64,000 nt of DNA from Owenia fusiformis (lineage: Eukaryota > Annelida > Polychaeta > Sabellida > Oweniidae), in contig CAIIXF020000006.1 in assembly GCA_903813345.2 (NCBI GenBank), forward strand, positions 8,048,989 to 8,112,988. The letters are read 5' to 3'. Under the pieces are notes generated by a model that was not told the DNA's origin, searched no databases, and was given only the letters and a program-made list of their open reading frames with translations. Positions 1 through 13,748 of this stretch are shown piece by piece (position 1 is the stretch's first letter; each line of letters starts with the position of its first letter). A program made the position numbers and the translations under genes.

Positions 1-365
1 CACCCGTAGACAGGGCCAATGGGAGAGGCCTTTAAACAGCCAAGGCCTTAACACATGTAATCAGGGCCAATAGGAGAGGCCTTTGGAGAGACAAGGCCCA
101 AACACATTTAGACATGGCCGATGGGAGAGCCATTTGGACAGATAAGGCCCAAACACATATAGACATGGCCAATGGGAGAGGTCTTTGGACAGACAAGGCC
201 CAAACACATATAGACATGGCCAATGGGAGAGGCCTTTGGACAGACAAGGCCCAAACACATATAGACAGGGCCAATGGGAGAGGCCTTTGGACAGACAAGG
301 CCCAAACACATATTGACAGGGCCAATGGGAGAGGACATTGAAACAGTCAAGGCCCAAACAAACAC
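1..365. repeat. 51-bp tandem minisatellite, cut by left edge
   Basis: About seven head-to-tail copies of a 51-bp unit built on GGCCAATGGGAGAGG and ACAAGGCCCAAACACA. The phase is clear from the GACATGGCC/GACAGGGCC word recurring at 111, 162, 213, 264 and 315. Because 51 is a multiple of three, the array is open in several frames on both strands, but nothing suggests it is translated. It lies beyond the last visible alpha-spectrin exon, so it is probably intronic to that gene. Confidence 0.95.
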
Positions 366-2594
366 AACTTCAACCAAAAAACTTGTCAATAAGCCCACAA
401 TTACACACATATGTTATATGTCAAATATCAAAACATAATATTATTATACATTATAAGGAATAAGAATATATAACAAAGCTGAAGTGCATTTAAACACTTA
501 TTTCTGGACCCAAGGGCTGTATGAACAAGCCACAAGAACTGCCAATTATGGAAGTCAACTCTTCGTTAATCTCTGGGTTAACAACCGATAATGGCCACGA
601 TATCTTGGAGCTGTCTCTTGTAAGCAGGTGAGATATCAGGGGTAAGTTTCTCAAAAAGACATCAATTACCATCAGCAGAATCACTATTTGCATTGTTTTT
701 TTTAGAAACAGACCCCTGGTTTTCTCAAGAAGATCAATAAAAATGTATGTTGACCCTTGGGTTCCAGAAGTAGTGCCAGGCCACCAATTAAGCCACTATA
801 ACAATAACTCACTCCTTTAACGCCCATCTAAAGAAGTAAAGGGAAAGAAAAGAAAGTAGTGTTAGAGAGAAAGATAAAGGGTTGATAAATAAATATTACG
901 CCTCTCTGCCTAAACAAAGTACATATTTTTTTTACTTAAAATCATTTTTTCTGGTGTTTTGTGCCTTCTAATTTTAATCTATCAATGGAAGATATTACCC
1001 ATAATGCTAAGCAAGAACAACTTGCATAGGCTTATGGGAAAAGGTACTTAAAGCAAAAGCCTATGAAAATGACTTTACATGTTGAGAATAATTACAGTTG
1101 TCTATTTTGAAGAGTTTCATCCACATATCACAAAATTTAATGTTCAGGCAGACAGAACACAGTTTCAAAATTATCTATAAGTTAAAGTTATCGAAATAAT
1201 TATTCAAAATAAAATTCACAGCATCATGGAAAGATGACAATGGTGCCATTTGTATTCAGTTTTGCACTTGAATAATGTTAAGGTTTATTTTATTACTTGC
1301 ATCTAGCTCCATTATATGAAAGCCATGTACTTCATGCTTTTTGACTAAAAATTCTTTAAATCCTGAGCTATGCTTTTCATAGTAATCTTACATGTTTTAG
1401 GAATAATGACGAACATTTTTTTCCAGTTTCTTCAGTATCTTTACAGAAGCTTTGGAGTTGCTCCTGTCATTCTTTGGTGTTACAAAAGCATGTCTCAAGT
1501 GACATTTAAATATAGAATCTTGCCATGTATTTGTCCATGATGCTCAAGATTACTACTCTAATGTTAACGCAACAAACAATATCAAGAATATGTTATAGCA
1601 CATTACAATATAGATGGCAATATACAGCATATATGTGTGAGGTTACAAGACATCTATGATAAAATCATCACAGCCAATCCACAGGAATTCTCTCCTTATT
1701 TGAGCAAATCATCATTATTCCTTACAACATTAGGCTTTGATGTTCAACAATTTGGTTAAATTTATAGCATAGAAATCAAGGTATTTCTTCATTAAAGACA
1801 TACATGTACATACCATACAGGCCTATTTTCGTAACATAGTGTAGGTATATTAAAGTGGCCCAATTTTAAATTGCCAAATTTTTTTCACACAAAAAGTACT
1901 CTTATATATTAGTGGTTTTAGATTAAAGACAAGTAACCATTGGACCAGAGGACCATGGGGTAGTTTATAATTTCAGTTTCTCTTAATCTTCAAAAGGGCT
2001 GTATGAGGTACATGTATTTCATAGTAGTAAAATACCAAGATATATGAAGCGGATTGAGCAACCAAACATTACTATAACTAATTAAATATAAATCCAGAAG
2101 ATGTTAACCTGCAATAGGCTTTTAACATGTTATTTTCACCATTTTATATCATCATCGAATAGCATGCCAATGTTACAAGGAATCTACATACATAATGTTA
2201 AAATGAGTGTATTTAGAAGTCCCTGAAGTTACATGTATTACAAAACCAATATAAACAGGACTGACTCAGTCCACAACAAAGGATTTACTTCTGTAATGCA
2301 ACTAATCATGGTCAAGTTTACTCCACCAATCATGAAAATGTTAACAAACTGCTCAATTTTCTAAATTCTTATAAAATAGAGTTTTTCTATGAAAATCTGT
2401 TAAATGGGCAGGTATCAGGCCCCAACAGTTACATAGCATTTGACAGTATGTATGTAGATACAAACACAACACCTACAATACAAGGTTACCAGTATATGCG
2501 ATAGTGTGCTTTACTATACATATGCAAAATATGCCCTCATAAAACACAATAATATACCCTCAATACACACACATTAATATGCCCTCATACATAC
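366..2594. other. Non-coding stretch, probably spectrin intron
   Basis: AT-rich sequence with no exon I can support on either strand. The spectrin exon ending at 2595 has a good minus-strand donor, so the gene must continue, yet no sequence resembling the next spectrin repeat appears before the window edge. This stretch is therefore most simply an intron. Confidence 0.6.
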
Positions 2595-5500
2595 CTTGCC
2601 AAGATCCTCTGAGGTGATAACACCCTCAGATTCTGCCAGCCAAACCTCAAGATCTTCAACATTGCGGTTGTACTGCTGAAGATCACTTGCATCCTTCAGT
2701 TTGGAGCCTTTACGTTCACTTTGCTCTACAAGTTGAGCCCAGAGACTCTGAAGCTCATCCAAGTGGTCTCTGGAATAAACATAAACAGATCAATGAATTT
2801 CAGATGTAATTTGTGAGAATTGTTAGAATTACTCCTTTGATTAACCTTGGTATCAATATCATTTTTACAATAGCAGGGTTCGTACACCTTTTTCAAAATG
2901 AATTTCCCTGACATTTCCCTGACATTTCCAGGCAAAAAAAGAAATTTCCAGATCTAGTTTTCCTTGCACGGCCTCTAAAAAGTCTCAAACTATATTATTT
3001 AAAAGACAAGACTTATTATGAAACATTTCGGTTTGTCTTTTAGTACCATTTCTCATGACTCAACTTTACTTTTACAGGCCGTCTTATTCACCAATTTATT
3101 CCTGATACATTATATTCCTAATTTTACATATTTACAAAGGTAAACATACATGTACAGGGGCATAGTCAGCATGTGTCAAGGGGATGCATTTTTGGGGGTT
3201 TGCATCACTGCGAGTGAAGGAAACCCAAAGGGGGGTACGGGGGAAATTTTTCAAAATTGACAATTGTATATGGTGCATTCTAAGCATTTCAAACTATAAT
3301 TTGTTAATGTTTTGTAATGAATCCAAATAAAACCAGAACAATGGCAACGCGTAGCGAATCCCATCGAACAGAAATGGCTGGCATTTTTACATTTGAAATA
3401 TATAGCAAATATTATAAAATAACACCCATAAGAAAGGCCACCATTTTCAAAATGGTTGATCACTAGCCAAGTTGTCATCAGAAGAAGTAATATGCTTTTA
3501 AGTAGCCACATATAAAATTCTTAAAAAATCGCCAATGCTGGCCATTTTTTTAAATTGCCGCTTACTACCCAAAATGTCATAAGACAGTATGCAATCCTTA
3601 CGAGTATTCACATATCAAATACGAACAAAATCGCTCTATTACTTTTTGAGTTATAATAAAAAATGTAAAATAACACACATAAAAATGGTGGCCATTTTTC
3701 AAAATGGCCGACTACTCCCCAAAGTTTTATTAGACAATGTGCCATGCTTAAAGTATTCACATATCAAATATGAACAAAATCGCTCCACTACTTTTCAAGT
3801 TATCGTAAAAAATGTAAAAGTGACAGCCATTTTTTAAAATGGCCGCCTACTACGCGAAGTGTCATGAGAGAGTGTGCAAGGCTCATGAGTATTCACATCT
3901 CAAATATGAACAAAATCGCTCCACTACTTTTCAAGTTATAGTAAAAAATCATAAAAATGGTGGCCATTTTGAAGAATGGCCGCCCACTACCCAAAGTGTC
4001 ATTAGACAGTGTGCCATGCTTATAGTATTCACATATCAAATATGAACAAAATCGCTCTACTACTTTTTGAGTTATAGTAAAATATGTAAAATAAAACAAG
4101 TAAAAATGGCGGCCATTTTTCAAAATGGCCACCTACTACCCAAAATGTCATTAGACATTGTGCCATGCTTTAAGTATTCACATACCAAATATGAACAAAA
4201 TCGCTCCACTACTTTTCAAGTTACATTGATATCCTATCATAGCCTTAACAGTATTTTGCTAGAACATTATTTTTTCAACAATGATACAAAATTCCCTGAC
4301 ATTTCCCTGACACATCTACTGTTTCAAAATTCCCTGACATTTTTTGCCCTTTTTGACCCAATTTTAAAATTCCCTGACATTTCCAGCACCTGGAAAAATA
4401 AATCAATTTCCCTGACATTTCCAGGTGTGTACGAACCCTGAATAGTCAGTAGCCTTTAGTTTTCTTAAGTAAAATCTTAGGCATTACTTATCTAAAACAA
4501 TTTATGACTAAATTATCAAATAAAACATCATATCATATATACTTGACTCTTACAGGCACTTTAGATTAAAGTAGGGTTGAAAATTTTCTTCAATAAATCC
4601 ATACCTGATCTGCTCTTTAGCAAAATGGTCAGATTCAATTAACTCTCCACCAGTTTTGGTGACACCTTCAATGCGGCTCTGGTTGGCTTGGAGTTCAGCC
4701 TCAAAGTTCTGGTGTTTCTGCACTTTGCCTTGAAGGTTGGTAGGGTCCTAGAATGAGTGAGATTATATATATTGTCTGAGGTCATTGTTTCTTTAAAACA
4801 TTAATTTTTTTATAACTCCTACTAATAGAAATATACCTGGAACGATATCTTTCTATCATTTAGAATTGAAATTTTCTGAATATGGATTTGAAAATTCATG
4901 AAAATAATCATACATTTTTAAAGCCAATCTATGATCAAAATGAAAATTGGTGCAAACATGTATGACAGTTAGTGACTCTTACCATGTAACTTTCATCACT
5001 AGCAGTCTTGAGTTTCTCATTGATCCAGCCCTTGGTTTCATCGTAGTCACGTTCGAATATCTGGTAGCGGTAAGATTCTTCCAGCATGTGGCGTCGTAGA
5101 GTTGACTTCTCATAAAGAGCATTGCGACGAGCCAGAAGCTATAAAATATAAATGTTTACTAAGTTAAATTTCACAAACAATATGACTTCATAATACCATA
5201 TCTATATAAGCTTTGACTGATCAGTAAGAGGTGAAGATTATGTCTATTGAGGGTCTATATTTGAAAATTTCAGTGGTTGATTTTGAAATCATTTTAGGAG
5301 GGGAGAAAATGTGATATTTTAAGACTGGCTCAAAACAAAAGTTGAAATGTACTCACAGCATCCCTACGCTGAGCCACATCATCTGCAGCGTAATGTTCAT
5401 TCTCAATTAGCTTAGTAGCAAACTCATCAAGCGCCTTGATCTTCTCCTCTTGGGCAGCCAAGGATTTTTCGAAATCTTCATGTTTTTTGATGAGCGCCTC

Positions 5501-8500
5501 AACGCTATCAAGAGAATCTCCCAGGTCCTCATTGGTCAAGAAAGCTTCCTGTTTCGTCATCCAGGTGTCAGCTTGTTCTGCAATTCATGAAGGGACAAGG
5601 TTAATAAACAATAACAAGCAAACATTCAATAATACACATGTGTTTTGTATTGTTTTGGCAAGGAGGTGGTAAAAGTTTTTATGCTTTATTAACATATATC
5701 AAATTAGGAGGTGACTTATAATTTGAGAACTTAAATATATGTTCTATAATATCTTAAATGTCATATTGACAAAGTATACAGAAACTGCCATTATGTGTTT
5801 ACTGTAAAAGAATTATACTGAAGTTTAAACTATTGTAAATTACAAAAGTGTAACAATGCAGACACTGAATCAAATGATGCATAACCAACAAACCTGTGTC
5901 TCTGTAGAAGAGCTGCAGGTCCATGCACTGTTCATACAGGATGCGTCTCTCCTCCCACAGATCCAACAAGCCAGTCTTCTCGTTGGCCAGTGTCACAAGC
6001 TTTTCCTTCACTTCCTCAACGGCATAGTGCTCACTTTCTAGAAGCTTCTGTCCGGCCTCGGCGGTGGCACGGAAACTGTCCTCTCTAGCATCAATCTCTC
6101 CCTAAATGAAAATGTTGATTAATTTTTTGAAATTCAATTCATAAATACAAATATAAGTAAAAAATAAATGAAATTTTGGGGAAATGGTGTTCTGATTTCT
6201 AGAGGAGAGGTATACCAAGTATTTTTTGGAAGATATTCCCTGTTTAGGAAAATTGCAAATCTAAAATTTTGTTTATCAGTAACGTACCTTATGTTCTTGG
6301 TGTCTCTCCAACAGAGCCTCTGCTCCAGCAACATCTTTAGCCAAATCATCGGCAGAAATGATGGCTTTGATGTCATAGATCCAAGAGATCAAATCTCTGT
6401 ACTCAGCAAGGAAACGATGAAGGTAGTATGAATCGTCTAGGCGGGATTTACGTTCGGCGGCCTATAAAATAGAACAGAGAATTGATTAATGGGAGTAGAA
6501 AGGGTAAATTTCAAAGAATTAATGACAATTTACAATATTTTTGCATTTATCATTCTGTTTGTGTAAATCAAAATAAGAACAAAAAAGGAATGACGAAAAT
6601 AAACATATTGCTTACTAAAACCGAATTAAAATGATCAAAATATTTAACTATAGTACTTACTTTCCCACTCAGGCGGTCCCAATCTTGCGCAATCTCAGTT
6701 TGTTTCTGGCGGATCTGATCTTGCTGGTCAGGGTGGCTGTCACAGAGGCGGTCTGCTTCTCCACTCAGGGTCTTCACTTTCTCTTCCAGGGCATTAAGGT
6801 CACGCTCTACACCATCGTGTTTACGCTGAAGAGCCTGGACGCTGGCGAGGTCACGTCCATAGTCGTCAGATGAAATAATGGCTTCCTTTTCAGTAATCCA
6901 TGCGATTGTCTCATCAGCATCCCTGTTAGGTTAAAGAAGTTATTAATTAGAAATTGATGGAAAATCATTTTGCCAAGAAACCCGCTAGCCAAGTAGTATA
7001 ACTAGTCTTGATTAAGGCCCCCCAATTAGCCATTAAAACAGGATACATAAAATCACACATCTTTCTAGTGTTTTGAGGACAGATGAGATAAAGTATATAA
7101 TATAATACAGCCTACCTATTGAAATGTTGGATCTCATGGGCACCATAGAGTCTCTCTTGGCGTTGGAGAGATAATTGGCGGAGTCTCTCCCATGCTTCGT
7201 TCAACTCTTGCTGGCGGCGTGAAATAGTTTCTTCATCTGGGTGTCCTTCTTCTAAAAGTTTAGCTCCGAGTAGGTTCACCTCGTTTACCCGATCTTCGTG
7301 GTTTGCTAGATCCTAAAAATTAAATAATTCAAAACATTGAACAAAATTATCTAGAACTTGATTTTCAACATTTTAAGTTACACATAAAAGAATGAGTCAA
7401 TAAAATAGTATACTTTTAAAACATTAAGATTTGTTTCACAGAATTTTAAATACTAAATGATTCAGGAAAAAATGTGAGAAAATCAAAGACGATACCTTGT
7501 TGAATTCATCGAATTTCTTCTGTAGAGCCTCAACGTGCTCCAAATCTTGACCAATCTCACTTGACGACACGAAAGCCTCTTTATCAACAATCCAGAACAT
7601 AACCTCATCGCATTCCCTCAAGAATTGGACCAATTGGAGAGACTGTTGGAGTTTTTGTCCCTTCTCGGCTAGTTTACGTAGAAGAAGGTCCCATAGGCGG
7701 TGGAGCTCTTCTAAACGTATCTTGATCGTCTCAGATGCGTAATGTTCTTCATTCATCATCCCAATTCCAGTCTCGTCCAATTGTTCCAAGGCATTGCTGT
7801 GGGCGGCAACTTCTGCCTCGAAAGCCTGATGCTTCTGGATCTTTGCCTATAGTGAAAACAACATTTCAAACTTTAAGCCAATTTAACATAATAGAATGGG
7901 GATATTTGACAATTCAGTCTCTTATGATTTAAAGGATGCATGGTTTCACAATATAAGCACAGATTATAATAAAGAACATGAATTATTTGTAAAATGACAT
8001 ATAAATGAAAGGACAATAGATTGATATGAAAGGATTGACCATGCATATCATTTAAGGGAGATTACAAGGAAGTCCTCCAAATCTTATAAATCAAGGTCAA
8101 TTACAAAATTGGTATATTGCATATAAAACCAGATTTGCATTTCTGGGCAGTACCCTATCCCCAATTATTTTTTACAAGAGAGCGTGTGAAATGAACATAT
8201 GGGCTCAATATATGATATGGGCAATCTCAGAATTTTTATAAGAACCTAGACATATGCAGTCATGTACAATATTTTTAGAGTTTTTATAGCGAGGAAAGTG
8301 ACCTAAAGCTATTTGACTGAAGAAAAATAAGGGAGGTAAGTTTAAAGTTTCTACAACTCGCATTTCAAAGCCTTATGAGTAACTCAGACTAAAATATAAG
8401 CAAATGTATGCGCAAGATTTCGCATTAACACAAAAATGTTCATTATCAAAAAATATTATAGACACGAGCCAGAAGTTACAGCTGGAGGATATATCATATA

Positions 8501-10303
8501 TGATTCACCAGTCACATGACTGGTTTAAACCTATCAGATAAGGGCATTTGATGTGTTAATGACTTAGGTATTTTGGGGTTATGTGTAACTTGATATGTGG
8601 GATTTCTTATCTTGTTACTAGTTATACATTAACATGCTGCTGTGTAGCATAAACTTAATATAAGGGATGTAATGATTTACTTATTTCTTCCAGTATATTT
8701 TCAAAATATCTATTCAAAATGGATCGTTTCACTTTTGCCTGCATCTTCATTCTATGAATAATATTATGATAAAAGAACTGATAAATCATTCAATCAAAAA
8801 TAGTAAAGCCTTGTTTAATGAATTGTCTGTAAAAATGAGATGGTAACACTAATATTGGTTTGGTCACATCTGGTGTTATTTAATTACATCTTTTTCCTTC
8901 ATGTAGCCATCAGGCGCAATCTATGATGATTGAATTATGGGGCATACCAACCCCCTTCATCAGCACATCACACCTGCTCTTACAAAAACCATCATGGTAT
9001 TACTTATCCAAATAAGAGGGATATGAAAATAAATGTGTATGAGAGATCGTCAAAATGATGATTTCTTCAAATTACAAGCACAGGTATTATTTTCAGCAGT
9101 TCTCATGGTATTATTTTCTCAAGACAAGGCTAATACAGTGTAGTTAGGTTTATTAGAAGGTTGGATGTCTAGAACAGATGAGGCTATGCTATGCTGTATC
9201 TAAAAATAGCACATTTATTCTGCATAATCTCCTCCACCCAGTGTTGTATCTTGTAACATGATTCAAGATAGCTGATACATCTAACTCTACTCAGGGTGTA
9301 GCGAGATTTTCTCAAAGCTCTACTCATCACCACTGATGCCAGAAACTGGACTATGACTCTTTCCTAAATACTTAAGAGTGGGGAGGGGGTGTAATATGAT
9401 ATTATGTCCATCAATAGGGTTGCTCCAACGTTTTTAAATCAAAATTCCCTGAGTGAACGTTGAATTTTCCCTGAGTGAAGATTCTTTATATTTATTTAGT
9501 CTCTTACAGACTTTCAGCTTGCACTGATTCAATCATTACATACTATTGATAATATGAATGTGTTATAATCAACCAATATTTCCTGCTCAACTCTATCTGG
9601 ATTATCTCAACTTGTGGAATGCATAATATATTGATTACATCTCTATGTTGCAGTACCACATATGTTATTTCATTCTAAACAGAAGCAAATATACATATGT
9701 GCGTGAAGTCTGTATATAAAGCATTAATGCATCATTACATTCACAGCCTCTTGTTTTTCAGAGAACTTTTTGTAACTGACTTTTTCAATCAATCGGAGTC
9801 AGATAATATATTCATGTAACCCCTTTCCCCTCCTGTTATATGGAACTAAGATGACTGACCAGAAATGCAAGGGATCGTTAATGAATATATAACAAACTTA
9901 AAACCTGGTACACTAGGTTTTAAAACACTCATTTGCTTCTAGTTTATTTTACTTCACTCAAATAGCCCCATTAAAGCTTAAAGTGATTTCATCATTGACC
10001 TCTATCCTATGTGCACTTGTTAATAAAGGCAGATTTGACTACTCAACACACCTGAAGGTTGGTTGGGTCCCTCCAGCTCTCATCAGAGGCGGCTTGCAAC
10101 TTCTCGTTGATCCAGCTTTCCAGCTCATCAGCGTCACGCTTGAAATACTGGTAGCGGCGGGCATCTTCCAGCATCAACCTACGACGTTTGGTGGCATCTT
10201 TGAATTGCTCATAGCGGGTGAGGACCTGGGAACGTCTCTCTTGTATATCTTCCTTTGTCTCAAGGATCTTGATCTCGCGGGGTGGCGCTACTTCTCCCTC
10301 CAT
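2595..10303 (-). CDS. SPTAN1: Alpha-spectrin (non-erythroid type), N-terminal 713 residues
   Basis: Actin-crosslinking membrane-skeleton protein that forms tetramers with beta-spectrin. Coding exons, in minus-strand order, are 10303-10052, 7846-7496, 7312-7116, 6922-6661, 6461-6288, 6101-5894, 5577-5357, 5138-4983, 4747-4605 and 2769-2595. All join in frame with GT/AG borders and give 713 residues. The start MEGEVAPPREIKILET followed by EDIQERR matches the N-terminal partial repeat used for tetramer formation. Spectrin-repeat signatures follow in register, for example DPTNLQ, KHQAFEAEV, ASETIKIRLEELHR, RDLISW and DLGDSLDSVEALIKKHEDFE. Exon 10303 is preceded by an acceptor (exon start 10312), so the first exon is non-coding. 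The gene is partial: the SH3 and EF-hand regions lie beyond the left edge. The intron between the last two exons carries a transposon. Confidence 0.97.
2874..4440. mobile_element. hAT-like non-autonomous DNA transposon
   Basis: The ends are perfect inverted repeats beginning CAGGGTTCGTACAC, a form typical of hAT elements. They are flanked by a 5-bp direct repeat AATAG at 2869-2873 and 4441-4445. Both ends carry several copies of TTCCCTGACATTTCC in the same orientation, which look like subterminal transposase-binding motifs. No transposase reading frame is present. The element sits in the spectrin intron between exons 4747-4605 and 2769-2595. A 5-bp target duplication is unusual for hAT (usually 8 bp) but is known for some groups. 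Family assignment is by ends only. Confidence 0.8.
3580..4225. repeat. Tandem 133-150 bp repeats inside the hAT-like element
   Basis: The word CAAATATGAACAAAATCGCT or a close variant occurs at about 3616, 3766, 3899, 4038 and 4187, giving spacings of 150, 133, 139 and 149 bp. Each unit also contains a short palindrome of the GGCCATTTTNAAAATGGCC type. The array makes up the core of the transposon. Confidence 0.85.
7847..10051. other. Spectrin intron 1 (coding part), no further feature
   Basis: The intron separates the first two coding exons. It is AT-rich and I find no additional exon, RNA gene or clear repeat in it. Confidence 0.7.
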
Positions 10304-10312
10304 CTTGATTTA

Positions 10313-13300
10313 CTACAAATATAAAATGAGATGCAAAATCAAATGTAGACAAACACAAAAAGTTCAAAAGTTAATCGATATAGAGTGTGACCCCATTGAT
10401 CCTTCAGGCGGTTTTTAAAAAATGTTAGCCTGAAAAATTAACCAAAACTATATAATGTAGCTAAGTGTCTCATTCCTGACTTAAAAGCAATATATGTAAA
10501 AGCAAAAAGCTAAGTTAAATTCTACCTGACTTCCAAACTTGAACGATGTATACCAGAATGCAAAAAAGGGCATAAAGAAGTGCATATGCCACAAATAACA
10601 GAACTATATATAGCAAGAATATGTCCGGGTGTTCATCAAGAAAAGGACAGATTTTCATGAGTTAAATCTCTAAGAATCAATCTCCTGCAGTCTCATTGAG
10701 TGTTAATATCCTGGTGAATCATTCCTATCTTGCAAAATATGCAAAAGCATCAAATATTCCTTTCATAGTAAATCCTAACTCCTGGTAATATTCTAGCTTA
10801 TAAATAAAATCCCATATGATATCTAATTCAGATATATATGATACCCCTTGAATATATACTGCGCAGTGATCTAAGTAATTTCTTTGATTTCATGCAGTGG
10901 GACCATAAAATGAGGAAAATCAATACCTTGCCAGCATACAGGAATAAAAATGTTACTAATAAATGCAGACTCTAGGCAATCGATATATGTGTCTGCCATT
11001 ATGTTTTCCTTCCGGTATGGTTTATATTCAGCATTTTGTATTGGCATTTATAAGTATACAGAAATTTTCAAGTTTGACCCCAGAGACAACTTGGTTGCCA
11101 CAAGATTCACAAATCAAAATTCTCAGGCATTTACCTGTAACTTGTTTTTATCAATGATGAATTAAAGCAAAAGAGACAAATTACCTAAGGTGGTTTTAAT
11201 TATTTCATTTACTTTTTTTTCATTTCATGTATCTTTTCAGTTGTGATATAATTTTTAGATTTTCAAAATTCTACTGAAGTTAAGCTTGCATCATTTTTCT
11301 ACAAATCATTTCATTTGTTTTCAATACATTTAAAATTAACTATCGTTGGGGGAAATGTTGAAATTCTGACTTTACCATGACTCTCAGTCTGGCAGGCCTG
11401 TTACAAGTAGGATTTGACAAAGTAGTATGTGAAACATATAACATCCAGGAGTATAGGAGTTCTGAACTTGGATAATCCAGATCTATGTCGGTGATATAAT
11501 ATTAGCCAGGCTCAATGCTTACAAAGTAGAACTTCAATGTAGATCAACCTTTTTTTCTACAATTCAGATTTTCTTGAAAAAAACCTAGGTGAAATATTTA
11601 CTGATGTTTCACAAAATATGTAAAAATTAGTCAGGTTATTTCTAGAAAGAATCATTTACTTACATTACATTCAATGGAAAATCATATTTTAATTAGTTTA
11701 AAAAGATTGCACAATTCAGATTCTCTTTGAATTGTGATCATTTATTATTGAACAAAAAATGTGTTTATAAATATATTTAAGAAAATACACCAATCTGATC
11801 TTGAGAAAAAAATAATCAATTTAATTAAAATAATCAATTCTGTTATTCCATCGTGTAATGATCAACATTGCCATGTAAAGGTCTAAAAGAAATAATTATG
11901 TCTACATCACACTTGATACAAGCGTGCTGCCCCTGAGCCATCAGGTCAATTTGAATAAAGCTGATATTTTTCGGATATAAGATATTACAGAAATAACTCC
12001 TATTACTTCACTAAATAATTTGAAAATGAATAATTATATTACTGATATTATCAGAATGCATGCCGAGTGAAAACTTTATCTAAATCTGGAAGTAATATTG
12101 TTTCATTCTGGAGGTTGACTTCCATCTTAAATTCTCGTCGACCGAGATCTTATGCGAGAGCGAGATTTAGGATGTGCGAACTGACTGGGCAATAGTCAGT
12201 GAACTTTTTTATTTATTTATAACACTATTGAAGAATATACAATTATGGTACTGGTGCCTAGCGCCAGTGGCATTATAGGCTAACATTATTGGAAAAATTA
12301 CATTATTGAATACATGTACTTAAAATGTTTTGATAGATTTTGTACAGTGACCTTCTACCTTATATTCATCATGAAACTTGAATATCATGCTGTTGTGGGG
12401 CAAAGAATGGTAGTGCTGATGTGTGGATTACATTTAAATGAGCGATGGGGTTTACTTGAACTTCACCATTTACTTGTTATTAGTATTTTGAGGTTCCATT
12501 TGAAAAAGGTGTCAAAGTAACTCCATGTACCAAAGTTACCTAAAAATGAACCAATATGATATGGTGTCAAAGTTTCCAAATAAACACTAAAACCACAGAT
12601 TCAGTCCATTTAAATCGTAGTGATATTAGTACTCAAATTTTTTTATACCATTCAAAACATTCCTTGCAACTGAAAGTGGTTCCACACTAAATGTAATTGC
12701 TAGGAACTATTTTTCTATTGCTACTTTTTTTATTTGGATTGATAAAACAGATTATGAATGCCTTAATTTAACTTTTACCGTGGCATATATTATTTTGACA
12801 GGAAGGCAAAGAATAATAAGACACTAAATAAATGAATGAAGTCTGATTTGTCCCTTATTAACAGTTTGTATTCTTATATTTCTGAATATTGCCTGCGAAA
12901 TCATTGTTTTAAAAATCAATTTCTTTATGTCTCATCATCTTGAGCAGCCGCTAATGATAATACTTCTACGAAATGATCTGGCCAGCATCTGTTCACCCTG
13001 CCAAACCATCTTGATCCACAAGGTTTCAGATGCTCAAACTTCGACCTTGGAATTCGAAGATGCTGCCATGTCATTATCAAATGGTGAGGTCAGGGATCTC
13101 AAGATCAAGATGGTAAAAATGCAAAAAGCAAACAATAGAATAAGCTATATAGGGTTCTGACAGAATAACGGATAAATATACAGATTAATGAAGGTTTTCT
13201 TTCATGGACACAAATCAATCAGCCTAGCAGACAATCTTAGAATCTGACCCAATTATTCAAATAACTTTCGTGGGAGGGGCAATTTCGGCGTGAGATTATG

Positions 13301-13441
13301 CAAAAACTAAAGCTTATATTTACTCATAATGAAGATAGAATACATAATATACATTCCTACATTAGTTGGATGATACTAAGTTTATTTGATTCTGTTAAAT
13401 ATAGGCGCAAAATGAAAAAAATGTACAACATTTTTATTTAC
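10313..13441. other. Putative spectrin 5' UTR intron
   Basis: Sequence between the acceptor before the first coding exon (10312) and a candidate non-coding first exon whose minus-strand donor (AAG|GTAAAT) is at 13442. It has no supported coding sequence. Confidence 0.5.
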
Positions 13442-13748
13442 CTTACTTCCTCGTCCAAGATGGCGGCTAATTGAAGATAATCCCGTTATTAGCTTTCCTC
13501 CCCTCTATTAAAATGTCTATTTTGTGAAATTACGAATAATGCTTCATACAAGTATAAATTTATGTTTCAAAAAAGTTTGAATAATTTAAAAACAAATTTT
13601 AGCAAGAGTAATTTATTGATTTTCCTTGTCTAATTTAAAAAATGCGTAATTTATTGATAGACAATGAGGAAGTTTTAGAATTTAACAGCCATTGGAAGAG
13701 CATTGACCCGGAAGTGTAATCCTTTTGGCTTGGGGTCATAATCAAAAG
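13442..13748. promoter_or_regulatory. Candidate divergent promoter, alpha-spectrin / TREX-like gene
   Basis: A short interval lies between a minus-strand splice donor (GAAGTAAG|GTAAAT, exon end 13442) that could close the first non-coding spectrin exon and a plus-strand donor (AAAAG|GTAAAT, exon end 13748) that could close the first TREX-like exon. Inside are a perfect YY1-type CCAAGATGGCGGC (13455-13467), a CCATTGG box (13689-13695) and an ETS-type CCGGAAGTG (13708-13716). Start sites are inferred; no TATA box is obvious. YY1 and ETS motifs are common at housekeeping bidirectional promoters. Confidence 0.45.

Noticed and set aside
32-410. Several overlapping open frames on both strands in the left-edge repeat
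   Set aside because: They are products of a 51-bp tandem unit whose length is a multiple of three; no protein features.
490-693. Possible next spectrin exon on the minus strand
   Set aside because: The reading frame lacks spectrin-repeat heptads and the conserved Trp; no proper splice borders.
12927-13160. A 77-codon plus-strand frame (LIHKVSDAQTSTLEFED)
   Set aside because: No recognised family, no splice context, and it lies in the putative spectrin UTR intron.
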